Below, piece by piece: positions 41,747 through 50,784 of a DNA stretch of 64,000 nucleotides (position 1 is the first letter of the stretch; every line of letters begins with the position of its first letter). The position numbers were made by a program, and so were the translations under genes. The notes beneath the pieces were generated by a model. It saw only the letters and a list, made by a program, of their open reading frames with translations, did no database searches and was not told the origin of the DNA. Origin of the DNA: Clostridiales bacterium (GTDB lineage Bacteria > Bacillota > Clostridia > Christensenellales > CAG-138); the NCBI GenBank assembly GCA_004558525.1, contig SFCQ01000005.1, forward strand, positions 30,987 to 94,986, written 5' to 3'.

Positions 41747-43185
41747 TGGAGAGGTTTGATAAAAGCTATTTTGACGAAGGCGGCGCTGTGGCGCCGGGGC
41801 CGGATATGGTTGACAAAAGGCCAGGATATACGGCTGCCATGAGATGGCTGCTACTGTTCTGTGCGGTTATAGGCATGGTGTTCGCATTCGTGCTTTTTTC
41901 AGATGAGAACCTGCTGCACGGCGGGGATAAGATAAATATCATGCTGTGCTACGGCCTGTTCTGGCTGGCTTACCTTGCGGCGTTCTATTATGCCTGCTGG
42001 CACAGGGCCAGGAAAAACCTGCCGGCGTGGCTGATAGCGCTGTCGTCCATATGGTTCGTGATAAGGCCGTTTGTGTATAAGGAGCATACGCTGTATATAA
42101 TTAACTTCATTGCGCTTCCGCTCATGCTCATGCTGCATGCGGTTATAGTGAGCTTTGATATACCGCAGGAGCGGGAGCTGTATGGCCTGCTTGCCTGGGT
42201 AAAGGGCTGGTTCATAGCTCCATTTGTCAGGATAGGCCGCTTCTTCGGCTGCATAGGCAGCCTTGCAAGGGCGGGCGGCGACGCTAAAAGGGCAAGCTCC
42301 GTGCGCATAGGCCTTTTGATAGGGCTGCCCATGGTTGTTGTAGCCGCGCTGCTTTTAATCAACGCCGACGCCGCGCTGCGCTTTTATGTAAAGGACTCGC
42401 TTAATTCGGCGGAATCTGTAATTGCCCGGGCAATAACGGCGTTTATAATAGCGATGCTGTTTTATTCGTTCATATTCTACATGGCCTATGATAAGCCGAA
42501 GATAGAATCTCGGCCGTACAGCCGAATAATACCGTCCGCCGCGGCGGTGACTGCGCTTATGATGCTGCTGGTGCTGTATGCCGTTTTTGCCGCGTTCCAG
42601 TTCACATATCTTACCGGCCTAAAGGGGCTGCCCGAGGGGATGACGTACTCCGAATACGCCGTGCATGGCTTTAGCGAGCTTTGCACGGTGGGCTGCCTGA
42701 ACATAGCCGTGTTTATAATACTGAACACGTTTTCGGCAAAGAGCAAAGGGCTTGCCGCCTGCCTGTGCGCGCTTATGGCATGCACTGTGGCGCTGGTGTT
42801 CTGCGCGGGATTCAGGCTTTATATGTATATTGAAGCCTACGGCCTTACGGTCAGGAGGATACTGTCGTTATGGTTCATGGCGGCGCTGCTCGTGTTTGCC
42901 GTGATATGCATAGTTAAGCTATATGCCCCCAGGCTGAGGCTGCTAAGGACTATGGCGGTGGCATTCGTGGCGCTGTATATGATGCTGAATCTGTTAAATA
43001 TAGATGCTATAATCGCAAAAACCGTGCTGGGCAGGGCGGACGCAACAGGCTATATGAGCGAGGAGGACGCGCTTTATCTTAAATACGAGCTGTCAAGCGA
43101 CGCCGCACCCGTTATTGAACAGAGCGAAAGATGGAGAGAGCGCATACAAAATGCATACAGCGTGCCTGATGGCAAACATGAGTAA
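41743..43185 (+). CDS. Polytopic membrane protein, DUF4153/DUF4173-like
   Basis: 480 residues with about ten to twelve membrane helices. The central part (SLNSAESVIARAITAFIIAMLFYSFIFYMA) and the later SEYAVHGFSELCTVGCLNI and RILSLWFMAALLVFAVICI segments fit DUF4153/DUF4173 proteins. Function unknown; co-transcription with the DUF2975/HTH pair suggests one membrane-related unit. Two adjacent ATGs are possible; the second (41746) has better spacing from GGAGG. Confidence 0.75.
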   Translation: MMERFDKSYFDEGGAVAPGPDMVDKRPGYTAAMRWLLLFCAVIGMVFAFVLFSDENLLHGGDKINIMLCYGLFWLAYLAAFYYACWHRARKNLPAWLIALSSIWFVIRPFVYKEHTLYIINFIALPLMLMLHAVIVSFDIPQERELYGLLAWVKGWFIAPFVRIGRFFGCIGSLARAGGDAKRASSVRIGLLIGLPMVVVAALLLINADAALRFYVKDSLNSAESVIARAITAFIIAMLFYSFIFYMAYDKPKIESRPYSRIIPSAAAVTALMMLLVLYAVFAAFQFTYLTGLKGLPEGMTYSEYAVHGFSELCTVGCLNIAVFIILNTFSAKSKGLAACLCALMACTVALVFCAGFRLYMYIEAYGLTVRRILSLWFMAALLVFAVICIVKLYAPRLRLLRTMAVAFVALYMMLNLLNIDAIIAKTVLGRADATGYMSEEDALYLKYELSSDAAPVIEQSERWRERIQNAYSVPDGKHE

Positions 43186-43204
43186 AAAAGCCGATACGAA
43201 TACA

Positions 43205-43224
43205 GGGGCGGCGCAAGCCGTCCC
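43205..43224. terminator. Hairpin downstream of the DUF4153-like gene
   Basis: GGGGCGGC-gcaa-GCCGTCCC, 8-bp stem with one G-U pair, at the left edge of repeat copy F. Confidence 0.55.
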
Positions 43225-43229
43225 ATTCA

Positions 43230-43428
43230 GAGTGTCAAAAAAGTGGCTGGTCGCCACTTTTTCGAGTTTTCACGGGTTTTGCCTCTCGCATCAGCTCCCG
43301 GGCGGCAAAAGTCGCAAGGCACGAAAACCTTTGGGTTTTCATCCGTTCTGACGCGCATACCGCCAGAGCCGGAATAAAGCTTAAGGGGCAGCCGCCCCTT
43401 AACAACCCCGGGGTTTATCGACAGGCTG
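43230..43428 (+). repeat. Dispersed intergenic repeat, full-length copy F (199 bp)
   Basis: Same length and module order as copy B (25184-25382), with scattered substitutions. Begins GAGTGTCAAAAAAGTGGC, ends TTTATCGACAGGCTG, and is followed by a GCCGG-catta-CCGGC hairpin (43432-43446). Fills the gap between convergent genes. Confidence 0.88.
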
Positions 43429-43469
43429 AGTGCCGGCATTACCGGCGCCTGATACTTTTTGCTATAAAA

Positions 43470-44738
43470 CTATTCCTCGACCCTTGTTATATCCGCGCCG
43501 ATAGCTCTGAGCTTCTGCTCAAAGTATTCGTAGCCGCGGTCTATGTATTCTATGTTGTGTATCTCGCTCCTGCCCTCGGCAGAAAGCGCCGCCACTATAA
43601 GCGCGGCTCCGGCCCTGAGGTCGCTTGCGTAAAGCGGCGCGCCGAAAAGCCTGTCAACGCCTTCCACCATGGCTGTGCGGTCGTTGATTATTATGTTCGC
43701 GCCCATGCGCTGAAGCTCGCCAACGTGGTTGAAGCGGTTTTCAAATATGTTTTCGACTATAAAGCTGTTGCCCTTAGCCCTTGCAAGGTAGGCCATCATG
43801 GGCTGCTGAAGATCCGTTGGGAATCCGGGGTAGGGAAAGGTTTTTATGTTGACGGCCCTTGGCCTGTTCTCGCAGCTGACGCGCATAAAGAACTCCCTTC
43901 CGTCGTCCCCGTCTATAACATGCGCCCCGCTTTCCATAAGCTTGGCGCTTATAGCCTCAAGATGCGTGGGTATTATGTTGTTTATAACAACATCGCCCCT
44001 TGTGGCGGCGGCGGCTATCATGTATGTTCCGGCCTCTATCTGGTCCGGTATTATGGGATATGTGCAGCCGTGCAGCTTCCTGCCGCCGTTTATCCTTATA
44101 ACGTCGGTACCGGCGCCCTTCACCTGCGCGCCCATCATGTTCAAAAAGTTTGCCGCGTCAACAACATGCGGCTCCTTGGCGGCGTTCGATATTATCGTGC
44201 GCCCCTCAGCGCCTACGGCCGCAAGCATTATGTTTATCGTTGCGCCTACGGATACTACGTCAAGATATATCTCCGCGCCCACGAGCCTGTCAGCCTTGGC
44301 GGTGATTATGCCCCTTTGTATCTGCACATCCGCGCCCAGGGCCCTGAAGCCCTTTATGTGCTGGTCTATGGGACGCTGGCCTATGGAGCAGCCGCCTGGC
44401 AGCGCGACCTCCGCATAGCCATAGCGGCCGAGCATTGCGCCGAGAAGATAGTATGACGCCCTAAGCCGCGACACCATATCGAACGTAACATGGCGGTTGT
44501 TTATTGTCTTTGGGTTTATTCTCATTCCGCCGTCGGCAGTGAAGTCAACCTCTGCGCCCATCATGCGCAGTATCTGCTCCAACAGATGCACGTCCTCAAT
44601 ATGCGGCAGGTTTTCGAGCCTGCAGCTTTCGCCCGCAAGTATGCACGCGGGTATTATGGCCAAAGCCGCGTTCTTCGCGCCGCTTATGGTAACGCTGCCC
44701 TCCAGCCTTTTTCCGCCGTTTATAACATAATATGCCAT
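43470..44738 (-). CDS. murA: UDP-N-acetylglucosamine 1-carboxyvinyltransferase
   Basis: 422 residues. Conserved GAKNAALAI with the catalytic Lys (about residue 22) and the active-site loop Cys in LPGGCSIGQRPIDQHI (about residue 116) are present, so the enzyme should be fosfomycin-sensitive in principle. It catalyses the first committed step of peptidoglycan synthesis. It follows glmS and a zinc-ribbon gene on the same strand, linking UDP-GlcNAc supply to its use. Confidence 0.95.
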   Translation of the reverse strand: MAYYVINGGKRLEGSVTISGAKNAALAIIPACILAGESCRLENLPHIEDVHLLEQILRMMGAEVDFTADGGMRINPKTINNRHVTFDMVSRLRASYYLLGAMLGRYGYAEVALPGGCSIGQRPIDQHIKGFRALGADVQIQRGIITAKADRLVGAEIYLDVVSVGATINIMLAAVGAEGRTIISNAAKEPHVVDAANFLNMMGAQVKGAGTDVIRINGGRKLHGCTYPIIPDQIEAGTYMIAAAATRGDVVINNIIPTHLEAISAKLMESGAHVIDGDDGREFFMRVSCENRPRAVNIKTFPYPGFPTDLQQPMMAYLARAKGNSFIVENIFENRFNHVGELQRMGANIIINDRTAMVEGVDRLFGAPLYASDLRAGAALIVAALSAEGRSEIHNIEYIDRGYEYFEQKLRAIGADITRVEE

Positions 44739-44756
44739 ATGGTTCCCCGTTTCGCT

Positions 44757-44954
44757 TTATTCGTGGTGGCAGCTGGCGCAGCAGCCGCAGTTGCCGGAGC
44801 AGCCGCCGCCCTTTGCGCCGAGGCACTTGCCCTCGTAGGCACGCTGCACCTTGCCGCCGCAATCGGGGCAGCGAAGAGCGTCTACCTTGTCAAGCTTAAC
44901 AAGCTCGTCAAACACCTTTCCGCAGGAAACGCACTTAAACTTCAAAAAAGGCAT
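44757..44954 (-). CDS. FmdB-like zinc-ribbon protein
   Basis: 65 residues. Zinc ribbon CVSCGKVF and CPDCGG (about residues 8-36), followed by a Gly/Cys-rich tail GGGCSGNCGCCASCHHE that could bind further metal. Small putative regulatory proteins of this type are common; function unknown. 18 bp before murA. Confidence 0.85.
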   Translation of the reverse strand: MPFLKFKCVSCGKVFDELVKLDKVDALRCPDCGGKVQRAYEGKCLGAKGGGCSGNCGCCASCHHE

Positions 44955-45035
44955 ATTTTCGCCTCCCGATACTTACTTTGCCCATGTATATTACCATCTA
45001 TCTGAAGTTTTTGCAAGGAATCCGAAAAAATGCGC

Positions 45036-46868
45036 TCATTCCACGGTAACGCTTTTTGCAAGGTTCCTCGGCTTATCTATATCGCAGCCCTTCATAAGCG
45101 CCGTATAATAGGCAAATAGCTGCAGCGGCACAACGGATGCGCACGGCAAGGCGATATCGGCGCAGCCAGGCAGGATTATCTCATGATTCGCGCCTGTTTT
45201 GCCCCTGTGCTCCTCGCCGGCAGCTATTGCTATAACGCTTGCGCCCCTTGCCTTGACCTCCCTTATGTTGCTCACCATCTTGTCTAAAAGCGGGGCGTAT
45301 GTGCATATCGCTACCACGCTCGTGCCGGGCACTATGAGCGATATCGTGCCGTGCTTAAGCTCGCCCGCGGCATATGCTTCGGAATGTATATAGGATATCT
45401 CCTTCAGCTTCAGCGACCCTTCAAGCGCAAGCGCATAGTCTATGTTGCGGCCCATAAAGAATATGTCCCGCTGCATATAGCTTTCGGCGGCGAGGGCCTT
45501 AAGCCCGGCCTGATCCTCAAGCAGCTTTTCTATTATGGAAGGCAGCTCAGACAGGGCCGATATAAGCTCCCCTTCAAGCCTTTCGTCAACATGGCCGCGC
45601 ACGCGCCCAAGGTATACGGCCAAAAGCTCCATCAGCACGAGCTGGGTGGAATATGCCTTTGTCGTGGCGACGGCTATCTCGGGCCCGGCCCAGGTGTATA
45701 ATACGTCCTCGCTTTCTGCGGCTATGCTTGAGCCTACAACGTTAACTATGCTCAGCACATGCGCGCCGCGCTTTTTCGCCTCCCTCAAGGCGAACAGCGT
45801 ATCCAGCGTTTCGCCGCTCTGGCTGATTATTATGACCAGCGTGTTTGAGCCTATCATTGGCTCGATATACCTGAATTCGCTGGCAAGCTCGCACGTTACC
45901 GGTATGCGGGCGTATTTTTCTATTGCGTAGCGCGCCACCATGCCGGCATGGTATGATGAGCCGCATGCCACGATATATACTCTTTCGATAGAGCGTATGG
46001 CGGCTTCCGTTATCCGCTTTAAGCCAAGCTCAACCCTGCCGTGCTGTATGCGCGGGGCTATGGTCCTGCGCACGGCGTCCGGCTGCTCCATTATCTCCTT
46101 CAGCATAAAGTGGTCATAGCCGCCCTTTTCGGCGCTGTCCGCGTCCCATGTTACCATTACGGGCTCCCGCTTTACCGTGTTTGAATCCTTGTCGAATATG
46201 GTAACGCCGTCCTTCCTTATCACGGCAAGCTCCCTTTCGCCAAGGCGTATTATCCTTCTTGTGTGCTTCAAAAGCGCCGGAACGTCAGACGCTATGAAGT
46301 TTTCGCCCTCGCCAAGGCCTATTATCAGCGGGCTGTCCTTCCTTAACGCTATGAACTCGTCCTCCCTGTCCGCAAATACTATGCCCATAGCGTAGGAGCC
46401 TGCAAAGCGCTTTTCCGCAAGCCTTACGGCTTCAACGGGGTCATGCTGCCGCTTATAATAATAGTCTATAAGCTGCGCGGCGACCTCGCTGTCCGTCTCC
46501 GATACGAAGCTGTAGCCGTTTTTAATAAGAAACTGCTTAAGCTCGGAGTAGTTTTCTATTATGCCGTTGTGTACCAGCGCGACCATGCCGCCTATGGATA
46601 TATGCGGGTGTGCGTTGACGTGGTTAGGCTCGCCGTGCGTGGCCCAGCGCGTGTGGCCTATGCCCAGGTGGCCGGAGATGCTTTTGCCGTCCCCTGTAAG
46701 CGAGCACAGCGCGCTCAGGCGGCCCCTTTCCTTTGCCGCGTGTATGCTGCCGTTGTTCACAACGGCTATGCCGGCGCTGTCATAGCCGCGGTATTCAAGC
46801 TTTTTTAATCCGTCCAGCAGCAGCGGTGCGGCTGCCTTGCCGCCTATATATCCAACTATTCCGCACAT
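45036..46868 (-). CDS. glmS: Glutamine-fructose-6-phosphate aminotransferase (isomerising)
   Basis: 610 residues. The N-terminal nucleophile Cys2 follows Met (MCGIVGYIG), then the glutamine amidotransferase domain (GHTRWATHGEPN) and two SIS sugar-isomerase domains (IVACGSSYHAG, SQSGETLDTLFALREAKKRG, GRNIDYALALEGSLKLKEIS). The C-terminus KPRNLAKSVTVE is typical. It makes glucosamine-6-phosphate for cell-wall synthesis. No glmS ribozyme core was recognised upstream. Confidence 0.96.
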   Translation of the reverse strand: MCGIVGYIGGKAAAPLLLDGLKKLEYRGYDSAGIAVVNNGSIHAAKERGRLSALCSLTGDGKSISGHLGIGHTRWATHGEPNHVNAHPHISIGGMVALVHNGIIENYSELKQFLIKNGYSFVSETDSEVAAQLIDYYYKRQHDPVEAVRLAEKRFAGSYAMGIVFADREDEFIALRKDSPLIIGLGEGENFIASDVPALLKHTRRIIRLGERELAVIRKDGVTIFDKDSNTVKREPVMVTWDADSAEKGGYDHFMLKEIMEQPDAVRRTIAPRIQHGRVELGLKRITEAAIRSIERVYIVACGSSYHAGMVARYAIEKYARIPVTCELASEFRYIEPMIGSNTLVIIISQSGETLDTLFALREAKKRGAHVLSIVNVVGSSIAAESEDVLYTWAGPEIAVATTKAYSTQLVLMELLAVYLGRVRGHVDERLEGELISALSELPSIIEKLLEDQAGLKALAAESYMQRDIFFMGRNIDYALALEGSLKLKEISYIHSEAYAAGELKHGTISLIVPGTSVVAICTYAPLLDKMVSNIREVKARGASVIAIAAGEEHRGKTGANHEIILPGCADIALPCASVVPLQLFAYYTALMKGCDIDKPRNLAKSVTVE

Positions 46869-46934
46869 TGTTTCAATTACCTCCGATAATATGTATACTA
46901 TGCCTTAAGGGCGGCGCACGGCATATGTCCGCGC

Positions 46935-46959
46935 AAATATACATATCAAATATACATAT
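46935..46959. repeat. Tandem 12-bp direct repeat in the glmS upstream region
   Basis: AAATATACATAT occurs twice (46935-46946, 46948-46959) in a very AT-rich stretch between the divergent glmS and DUF1836 genes. Confidence 0.6.
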
Positions 46960-47065
46960 AATTATATATATTCTAACATACATATACTATTACCGGCAAT
47001 ATTATGATGGCCTTACGGTGCGATTATGGTTATAATAAAAGCATAAACGCTGCGGAGGGCCTGCA

Positions 47066-47629
47066 ATGCTCAACACAAAAGCCGAAATAGCTGCAAAGCT
47101 ACACGAGTGGGAGGAATTCCTTAATAAGCTCAGGCTGCCATATTGGGATGAGCTTCCTACGCTTGAACTATATATGGATCAGGTGATAATAGTGCTTAAC
47201 GATTATTTGGGCTACTATGCGTCAGAGAGCGGCGATGAAAAGCTCATAACTCCGGCGATGGTGAACAACTACGTTAAGCAAAAGCTCATACCTGCCCCTG
47301 TTAAAAAGAAGTACGGCAGGGTACACCTTGCGCTGCTGATGATGATATGCACCTTGAAGCAGACGCTTTGCATGGCGGCGGTGGGCAGCATGCTGCCAAA
47401 GGGAGATGAGGAAAGCATAAGCAGGAGCTACGATCACTTTATAGACGTGCAGAAGAGCTTTGGCAAATATTTTGCCAGGGAAGTAAAAGCGGCTGCGGAG
47501 CCTATGCTGAGCCATGCCGGCGGCGCAGGGGAGGAGCTGGAAGTAACCGACTTCGTGATAAGCTCCGCCGTGGCGGCAAGCTACGCAAAGCTGCTTACCG
47601 AAAAGGTTATAGCCTATATAAATGGCTAA
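47066..47629 (+). CDS. DUF1836 domain protein
   Basis: 187 residues. Residues about 30-120 fit the DUF1836 (YxlJ-like) pattern: LELYMDQVIIVLNDYLG, ITPAMVNNYVKQKLIPAPVKKKYGR and HLALLMMICTLKQTL, a winged-helix/MerR-like arrangement. It is probably a DNA-binding regulator. The target is unknown. Confidence 0.85.
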   Translation: MLNTKAEIAAKLHEWEEFLNKLRLPYWDELPTLELYMDQVIIVLNDYLGYYASESGDEKLITPAMVNNYVKQKLIPAPVKKKYGRVHLALLMMICTLKQTLCMAAVGSMLPKGDEESISRSYDHFIDVQKSFGKYFAREVKAAAEPMLSHAGGAGEELEVTDFVISSAVAASYAKLLTEKVIAYING

Positions 47630-47633
47630 GCAT

Positions 47634-47813
47634 AGGGCGGCACAAAGCCGCCCTATGCCTGACGATAAACCCCGGGGTTGTTAAGGGGCGGCTGCCCCTT
47701 AAGCTTTATTCCGGCTCTGACGGCATGCACGTCAGAACGGATGAAAACCTGAAGGTTTTCGCAAAACCCGTAAAAACTCGAAAAAGCGGCGTTCAGCCGC
47801 TTTTTTGACACTA
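47634..47813 (-). repeat. Dispersed intergenic repeat, copy G (internally deleted) with leading hairpin
   Basis: Hairpin AGGGCGGC-acaaa-GCCGCCCT (47634-47654) followed by the repeat core in reverse orientation to about 47813. It lacks about 40 bp around the CCCGGG stem present in copies B and F. Its first 63 bp are duplicated at 47816-47878. Confidence 0.8.
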
Positions 47814-47815
47814 TC

Positions 47816-47878
47816 AGGGCGGCACAAAGCCGCCCTATGCCTGACGATAAACCCCGGGGTTGTTAAGGGGCGGCTGCC
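47816..47878 (-). repeat. Dispersed intergenic repeat, partial copy H (63-bp direct duplication)
   Basis: Repeats 47634-47696 apparently exactly: hairpin AGGGCGGC-acaaa-GCCGCCCT, then ATGCCTGACGATAAACCCC and the following core, ending 12 bp before the stop of the convergent gene. Confidence 0.85.
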
Positions 47879-47890
47879 ATTTAGCTCATA

Positions 47891-48703
47891 TCATCTGGCC
47901 TTTTTCTGTGCCTCCAATACGCCGTTAAGCTCGCTGTTGAGTATATCCGTTATGAACATATGCCCGGGGCTGTGGGTGATTACAAGGGGCGGCTTTGCGT
48001 TTTCTATGGCTGCCTGCGGGGTCACGCCGCATGGCCAGAATACGCATACCTCGCCGCTGCGTATGTCAACGGGGGCGCCGTAATCGGGCTTCATTATGTC
48101 CGCTATGCCGAGCTTATCGGGGCTGCCTATGTGTATAGGTGCGCCGTGTACGTTCGGCATGGCTGCCGTTATGCGCGCGGCAAGCATGGCCTGCTGCATC
48201 GTCATCGGCCGCATGCTGCATACGGTCGGCCCCGAAAACGCGCCGTAAGGAACGGTCATTATATTCGTTTTGTACATTGGCACGTTCCTGTTCATGGCTA
48301 TGTGGCGCATCTCTATGCCGCTTTTTATAAGCGCCTCCTCAAAGGAAAAGCTGCAGCCGATGAGAAAGCCCGTCATATCCTCCTGCCATATGCCGCTTAC
48401 GTCGCTGCACACATTGCAAAGCTTGCCGCATCTGTATACCCTGTATTCGGGAATATCCGTAAGTATATTTGCGCCGTCCGCCATAATGCGCGTATACGGC
48501 GTGTGCCTAAGCACCTCAAGCACGGGGCATGGGGCAGGATTCAGCCTTGTATACTCCATAAAGTCATCCGCATATTCATTCGGCAGTATAACAAGGTTGG
48601 CCTGCGCGTAGCCCGCCGCCATGCCGGAGGTGTGGCACGTTATCCTTTTATCCCTAATCAGCTGCCTCAGCTCGCCCGGTTTCATCGAACCATAGTCCTG
48701 CAT
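47891..48703 (-). CDS. Putative hydro-lyase / D-glutamate cyclase-like (DUF1445)
   Basis: 270 residues. Family features: HTSGMAAGYAQANLVILP near the N-terminus, FLIGCSFSFEEALI in the middle, VCSMRPM near residue 165 and the C-terminal ITHSPGHMFITDI. DUF1445 proteins include D-glutamate cyclase relatives that form or hydrate 5-oxo-D-proline. It follows the flavoprotein gene by 2 bp. Substrate unproven. Confidence 0.88.
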   Translation of the reverse strand: MQDYGSMKPGELRQLIRDKRITCHTSGMAAGYAQANLVILPNEYADDFMEYTRLNPAPCPVLEVLRHTPYTRIMADGANILTDIPEYRVYRCGKLCNVCSDVSGIWQEDMTGFLIGCSFSFEEALIKSGIEMRHIAMNRNVPMYKTNIMTVPYGAFSGPTVCSMRPMTMQQAMLAARITAAMPNVHGAPIHIGSPDKLGIADIMKPDYGAPVDIRSGEVCVFWPCGVTPQAAIENAKPPLVITHSPGHMFITDILNSELNGVLEAQKKAR

Positions 48704-48705
48704 AC

Positions 48706-49182
48706 TCAGTCACTCCCCTTTGCGCTAATGCTTTTTACGTCAAGCCTTATTATGGCGACATGCGCCGCCTGCTCGCTGTTGAAATCAAAATGCTTTTTTG
48801 CCGTATGCTCCATTATAAGCGAGAGCGCCCTCTGCTTTTCTTCCGTATCGCAGACTATGCTCGCCCTGGCTGTGCCCGTTATGCTTTTGTAGGCGCATGA
48901 ATATGCGCATGCCGTGTCGCCTTGCGTAATGCCCTCCATGCAGTCCATCTCAAACGCAACGTCAGGTCGCGCCGTGATGGCCCTGAGCTTCCTGCCCTCG
49001 TTTGCGCTGTGGAAATACAGCTTTATGTTATCCACGCCTGAATATTCATAGCCGAAGCTCAGCGGCACTATGTATAAGCCCTCGCCGTCCTGCATGGCTA
49101 TCCTGCAAACGCTGCAGCCGTCAATTATCGACACTATCCTGTCCGGCTGTGTTATATGCCTGTCCTTACGGCGCATATCCAT
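48706..49182 (-). CDS. Pyridoxamine 5'-phosphate oxidase-fold flavoprotein (NimA-like)
   Basis: 158 residues from the ATG giving MDMRRKDRHI. Typical Nim-like order: MRRKDRHITQPDRI, CSVCRIAMQDGEGLYIVPLSFGY, KLYFHSANEGRKL, YKSITGTARA. It should bind FMN in a split-barrel fold; relatives include nitroimidazole-resistance proteins, but resistance cannot be concluded. The start is ambiguous: an ATG at 49233 overlaps the previous gene but has no clear ribosome-binding site. Confidence 0.85.
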   Translation of the reverse strand: MDMRRKDRHITQPDRIVSIIDGCSVCRIAMQDGEGLYIVPLSFGYEYSGVDNIKLYFHSANEGRKLRAITARPDVAFEMDCMEGITQGDTACAYSCAYKSITGTARASIVCDTEEKQRALSLIMEHTAKKHFDFNSEQAAHVAIIRLDVKSISAKGSD

Positions 49183-49229
49183 TGTAAAGTCAAAGCCTCC
49201 TTTTGCTGTAAGTGTGTTTAGCGCCCCGC

Positions 49230-49778
49230 TCATTCGTCAGCCCAGCGGCACAGGCAAAAGCTGTAGCCCGCGGGCGAGGGTATTGTGGTGAATCTTACAA
49301 ACAGCCTGTCCCCGCAAATGCGGCCGTTTTCTATTACGCTGAAATGCATGAAGCCTGCGTCTATGCCCGTGCCGAGCAGCTTGACGTAGCTTTCCTTGGC
49401 CGTCCAAACCTCGTAAAAGGCCTCTGTGCCGCCGCGTGCGGCATACTCTATCTCGTCCTTTTGGAAAAAACGCCTTGCAAGGCTGGGACAGTCGCGCTCG
49501 GCATGCGCCTCTATGTCTATGCCGACGTCGTGCCGGCAAAAGGCGCACGCCCATATGCCTCCGGAGTGGCTTATGGAAAACCTTAGCCAGGGCGCGTTTT
49601 GAAACGTCGGCTTGCCCAAGGCGCCCTTTTCTATTATCAGCTTTTCGGGCATGGGAATAGAGCTGGCCGAGGCATGGCTGTAGGCAAGCCTGATAAGCCG
49701 CTCCCTGCGCGACTCGGCGCGGCTGTCGGCCTCGGTTTTTTCATATTGCGCATATATGCTCGCGCCGTCATAGAGCAT
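49230..49778 (-). CDS. 4'-phosphopantetheinyl transferase, Sfp type
   Basis: 182 residues. Magnesium-binding and catalytic motifs are visible: GKPTF, RFSISHSGG, VGIDIE (about residue 90) and WTAKESYVKLLG (about residue 123). It transfers phosphopantetheine from CoA to carrier proteins. No polyketide or peptide synthetase is in the window, so the target may be the fatty-acid carrier protein or a distant cluster. It is followed within 50 bp by the flavoprotein gene. Confidence 0.92.
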   Translation of the reverse strand: MLYDGASIYAQYEKTEADSRAESRRERLIRLAYSHASASSIPMPEKLIIEKGALGKPTFQNAPWLRFSISHSGGIWACAFCRHDVGIDIEAHAERDCPSLARRFFQKDEIEYAARGGTEAFYEVWTAKESYVKLLGTGIDAGFMHFSVIENGRICGDRLFVRFTTIPSPAGYSFCLCRWADE

Positions 49779-49802
49779 GATGAGCCGCCCCCGCAGATAA
49801 TA

Positions 49803-50597
49803 TCAAAAAGGCTTTGCAAAGAACACGTTGAATATAAGCTGGTCGCACAGCACCAGCACGCCTAACACGCCAACGTATATTATAAAGCCCTTAAGGCTCT
49901 TTTTGACTATCAGGCGGAGCATGAGCCGTATCGCGAAATATCCGCTTACAGCGGCGGCAAGCGTGCCGGCTATGACGCACGGCCAGCTCGTGCCGGCAAG
50001 CCCCTCCCTGACAACATCGGGTATCTGCAATACGAGCGAGCCGAGTATCGCGGGTATGGACAGTATGAACGAATACTCCGCGGCGGCCTCCTTTGAAAGG
50101 CCGAAGAACCTTGCGCCCGCTATGGTAGAGCCGCTTCTTGATATTCCCGGGAATATGGCTACGCCCTGCATAAGGCCGATGCCTGCGGCCTCGGGATACT
50201 TCATTTCCTCAACGCCGCGCTTGCCCTTTGAGAGCCTTTCGTTGAGGTAGAGTATTACGGCCGTGAGCAGGAAGCCTGCGCCCAAAAAACGGCCTTCAAA
50301 CGCGGAATCAAACAGATCCTTGAATATAAACGCGATAACGGCGGTAACGAGCGTTGATATCAGCAGCATATAAACCTTTTTTTGAAAAGGCTTTTTTATA
50401 AGCTGCCAAAGCTGCCTGTAGTATACGGCTATCACCGCCGCAAGCGTGCCGGCATGCAGCATGGTGTCAAAGAAAAGCGCGCCCTCCTGTATGCCGAATA
50501 TGTTTTGCAGCAGCACAAGATGGCCGCTGCTCGATACCGGCAAAAACTCGCAAAGTCCCTGTACAAGGCCAAGAAGCAAAGCTATTAGTATATTCAT
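49803..50597 (-). CDS. uppP: Undecaprenyl-diphosphatase
   Basis: 264 residues from MNILIALLLGLVQG, preceded by AGGACC. Multi-pass membrane protein with the two family motifs EFLPVSSSGHL (about residues 17-27) and PGISRSGST (about 155-163). It recycles undecaprenyl pyrophosphate for cell-wall synthesis and can confer bacitracin tolerance. First gene of a short minus-strand operon with sfp-like, flavoprotein and DUF1445 genes. Confidence 0.94.
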   Translation of the reverse strand: MNILIALLLGLVQGLCEFLPVSSSGHLVLLQNIFGIQEGALFFDTMLHAGTLAAVIAVYYRQLWQLIKKPFQKKVYMLLISTLVTAVIAFIFKDLFDSAFEGRFLGAGFLLTAVILYLNERLSKGKRGVEEMKYPEAAGIGLMQGVAIFPGISRSGSTIAGARFFGLSKEAAAEYSFILSIPAILGSLVLQIPDVVREGLAGTSWPCVIAGTLAAAVSGYFAIRLMLRLIVKKSLKGFIIYVGVLGVLVLCDQLIFNVFFAKPF

Positions 50598-50708
50598 CGA
50601 TAGGTCCTCCGTCAATGCGCGCATGCGCCCGCTAATACAGATAATATACTACCATTTTTTATTAAATATAAAAAGAAAATATAAAAAGAGATGTTCTGAA
50701 TAATAAGA

Positions 50709-50737
50709 TTGAAATTATGGGCAAGATACTGTATCCT
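50709..50737 (+). promoter_or_regulatory. pepV promoter
   Basis: TTGAAA (50709-50714) and TATCCT (50732-50737), 17-bp spacer. A palindrome follows downstream. Confidence 0.6.
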
Positions 50738-50772
50738 AATCCTCAAAGGCAGCAAAAAGGCTTTCCTTTTAC

Positions 50773-50784
50773 TAAAGCGCTTTA
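50773..50784. promoter_or_regulatory. Cre-like palindrome before pepV
   Basis: TAAAGCGCTTTA, a perfect 12-bp palindrome between promoter and start codon. Its AAAGCGCTTT centre resembles CcpA cre sites and other LacI-family operators. Confidence 0.5.

Noticed and set aside
46869..47065. glmS ribozyme upstream of glmS
   Set aside because: The 197-bp region is AT-rich with short direct repeats and lacks the GC-rich conserved ribozyme core and pairing elements.
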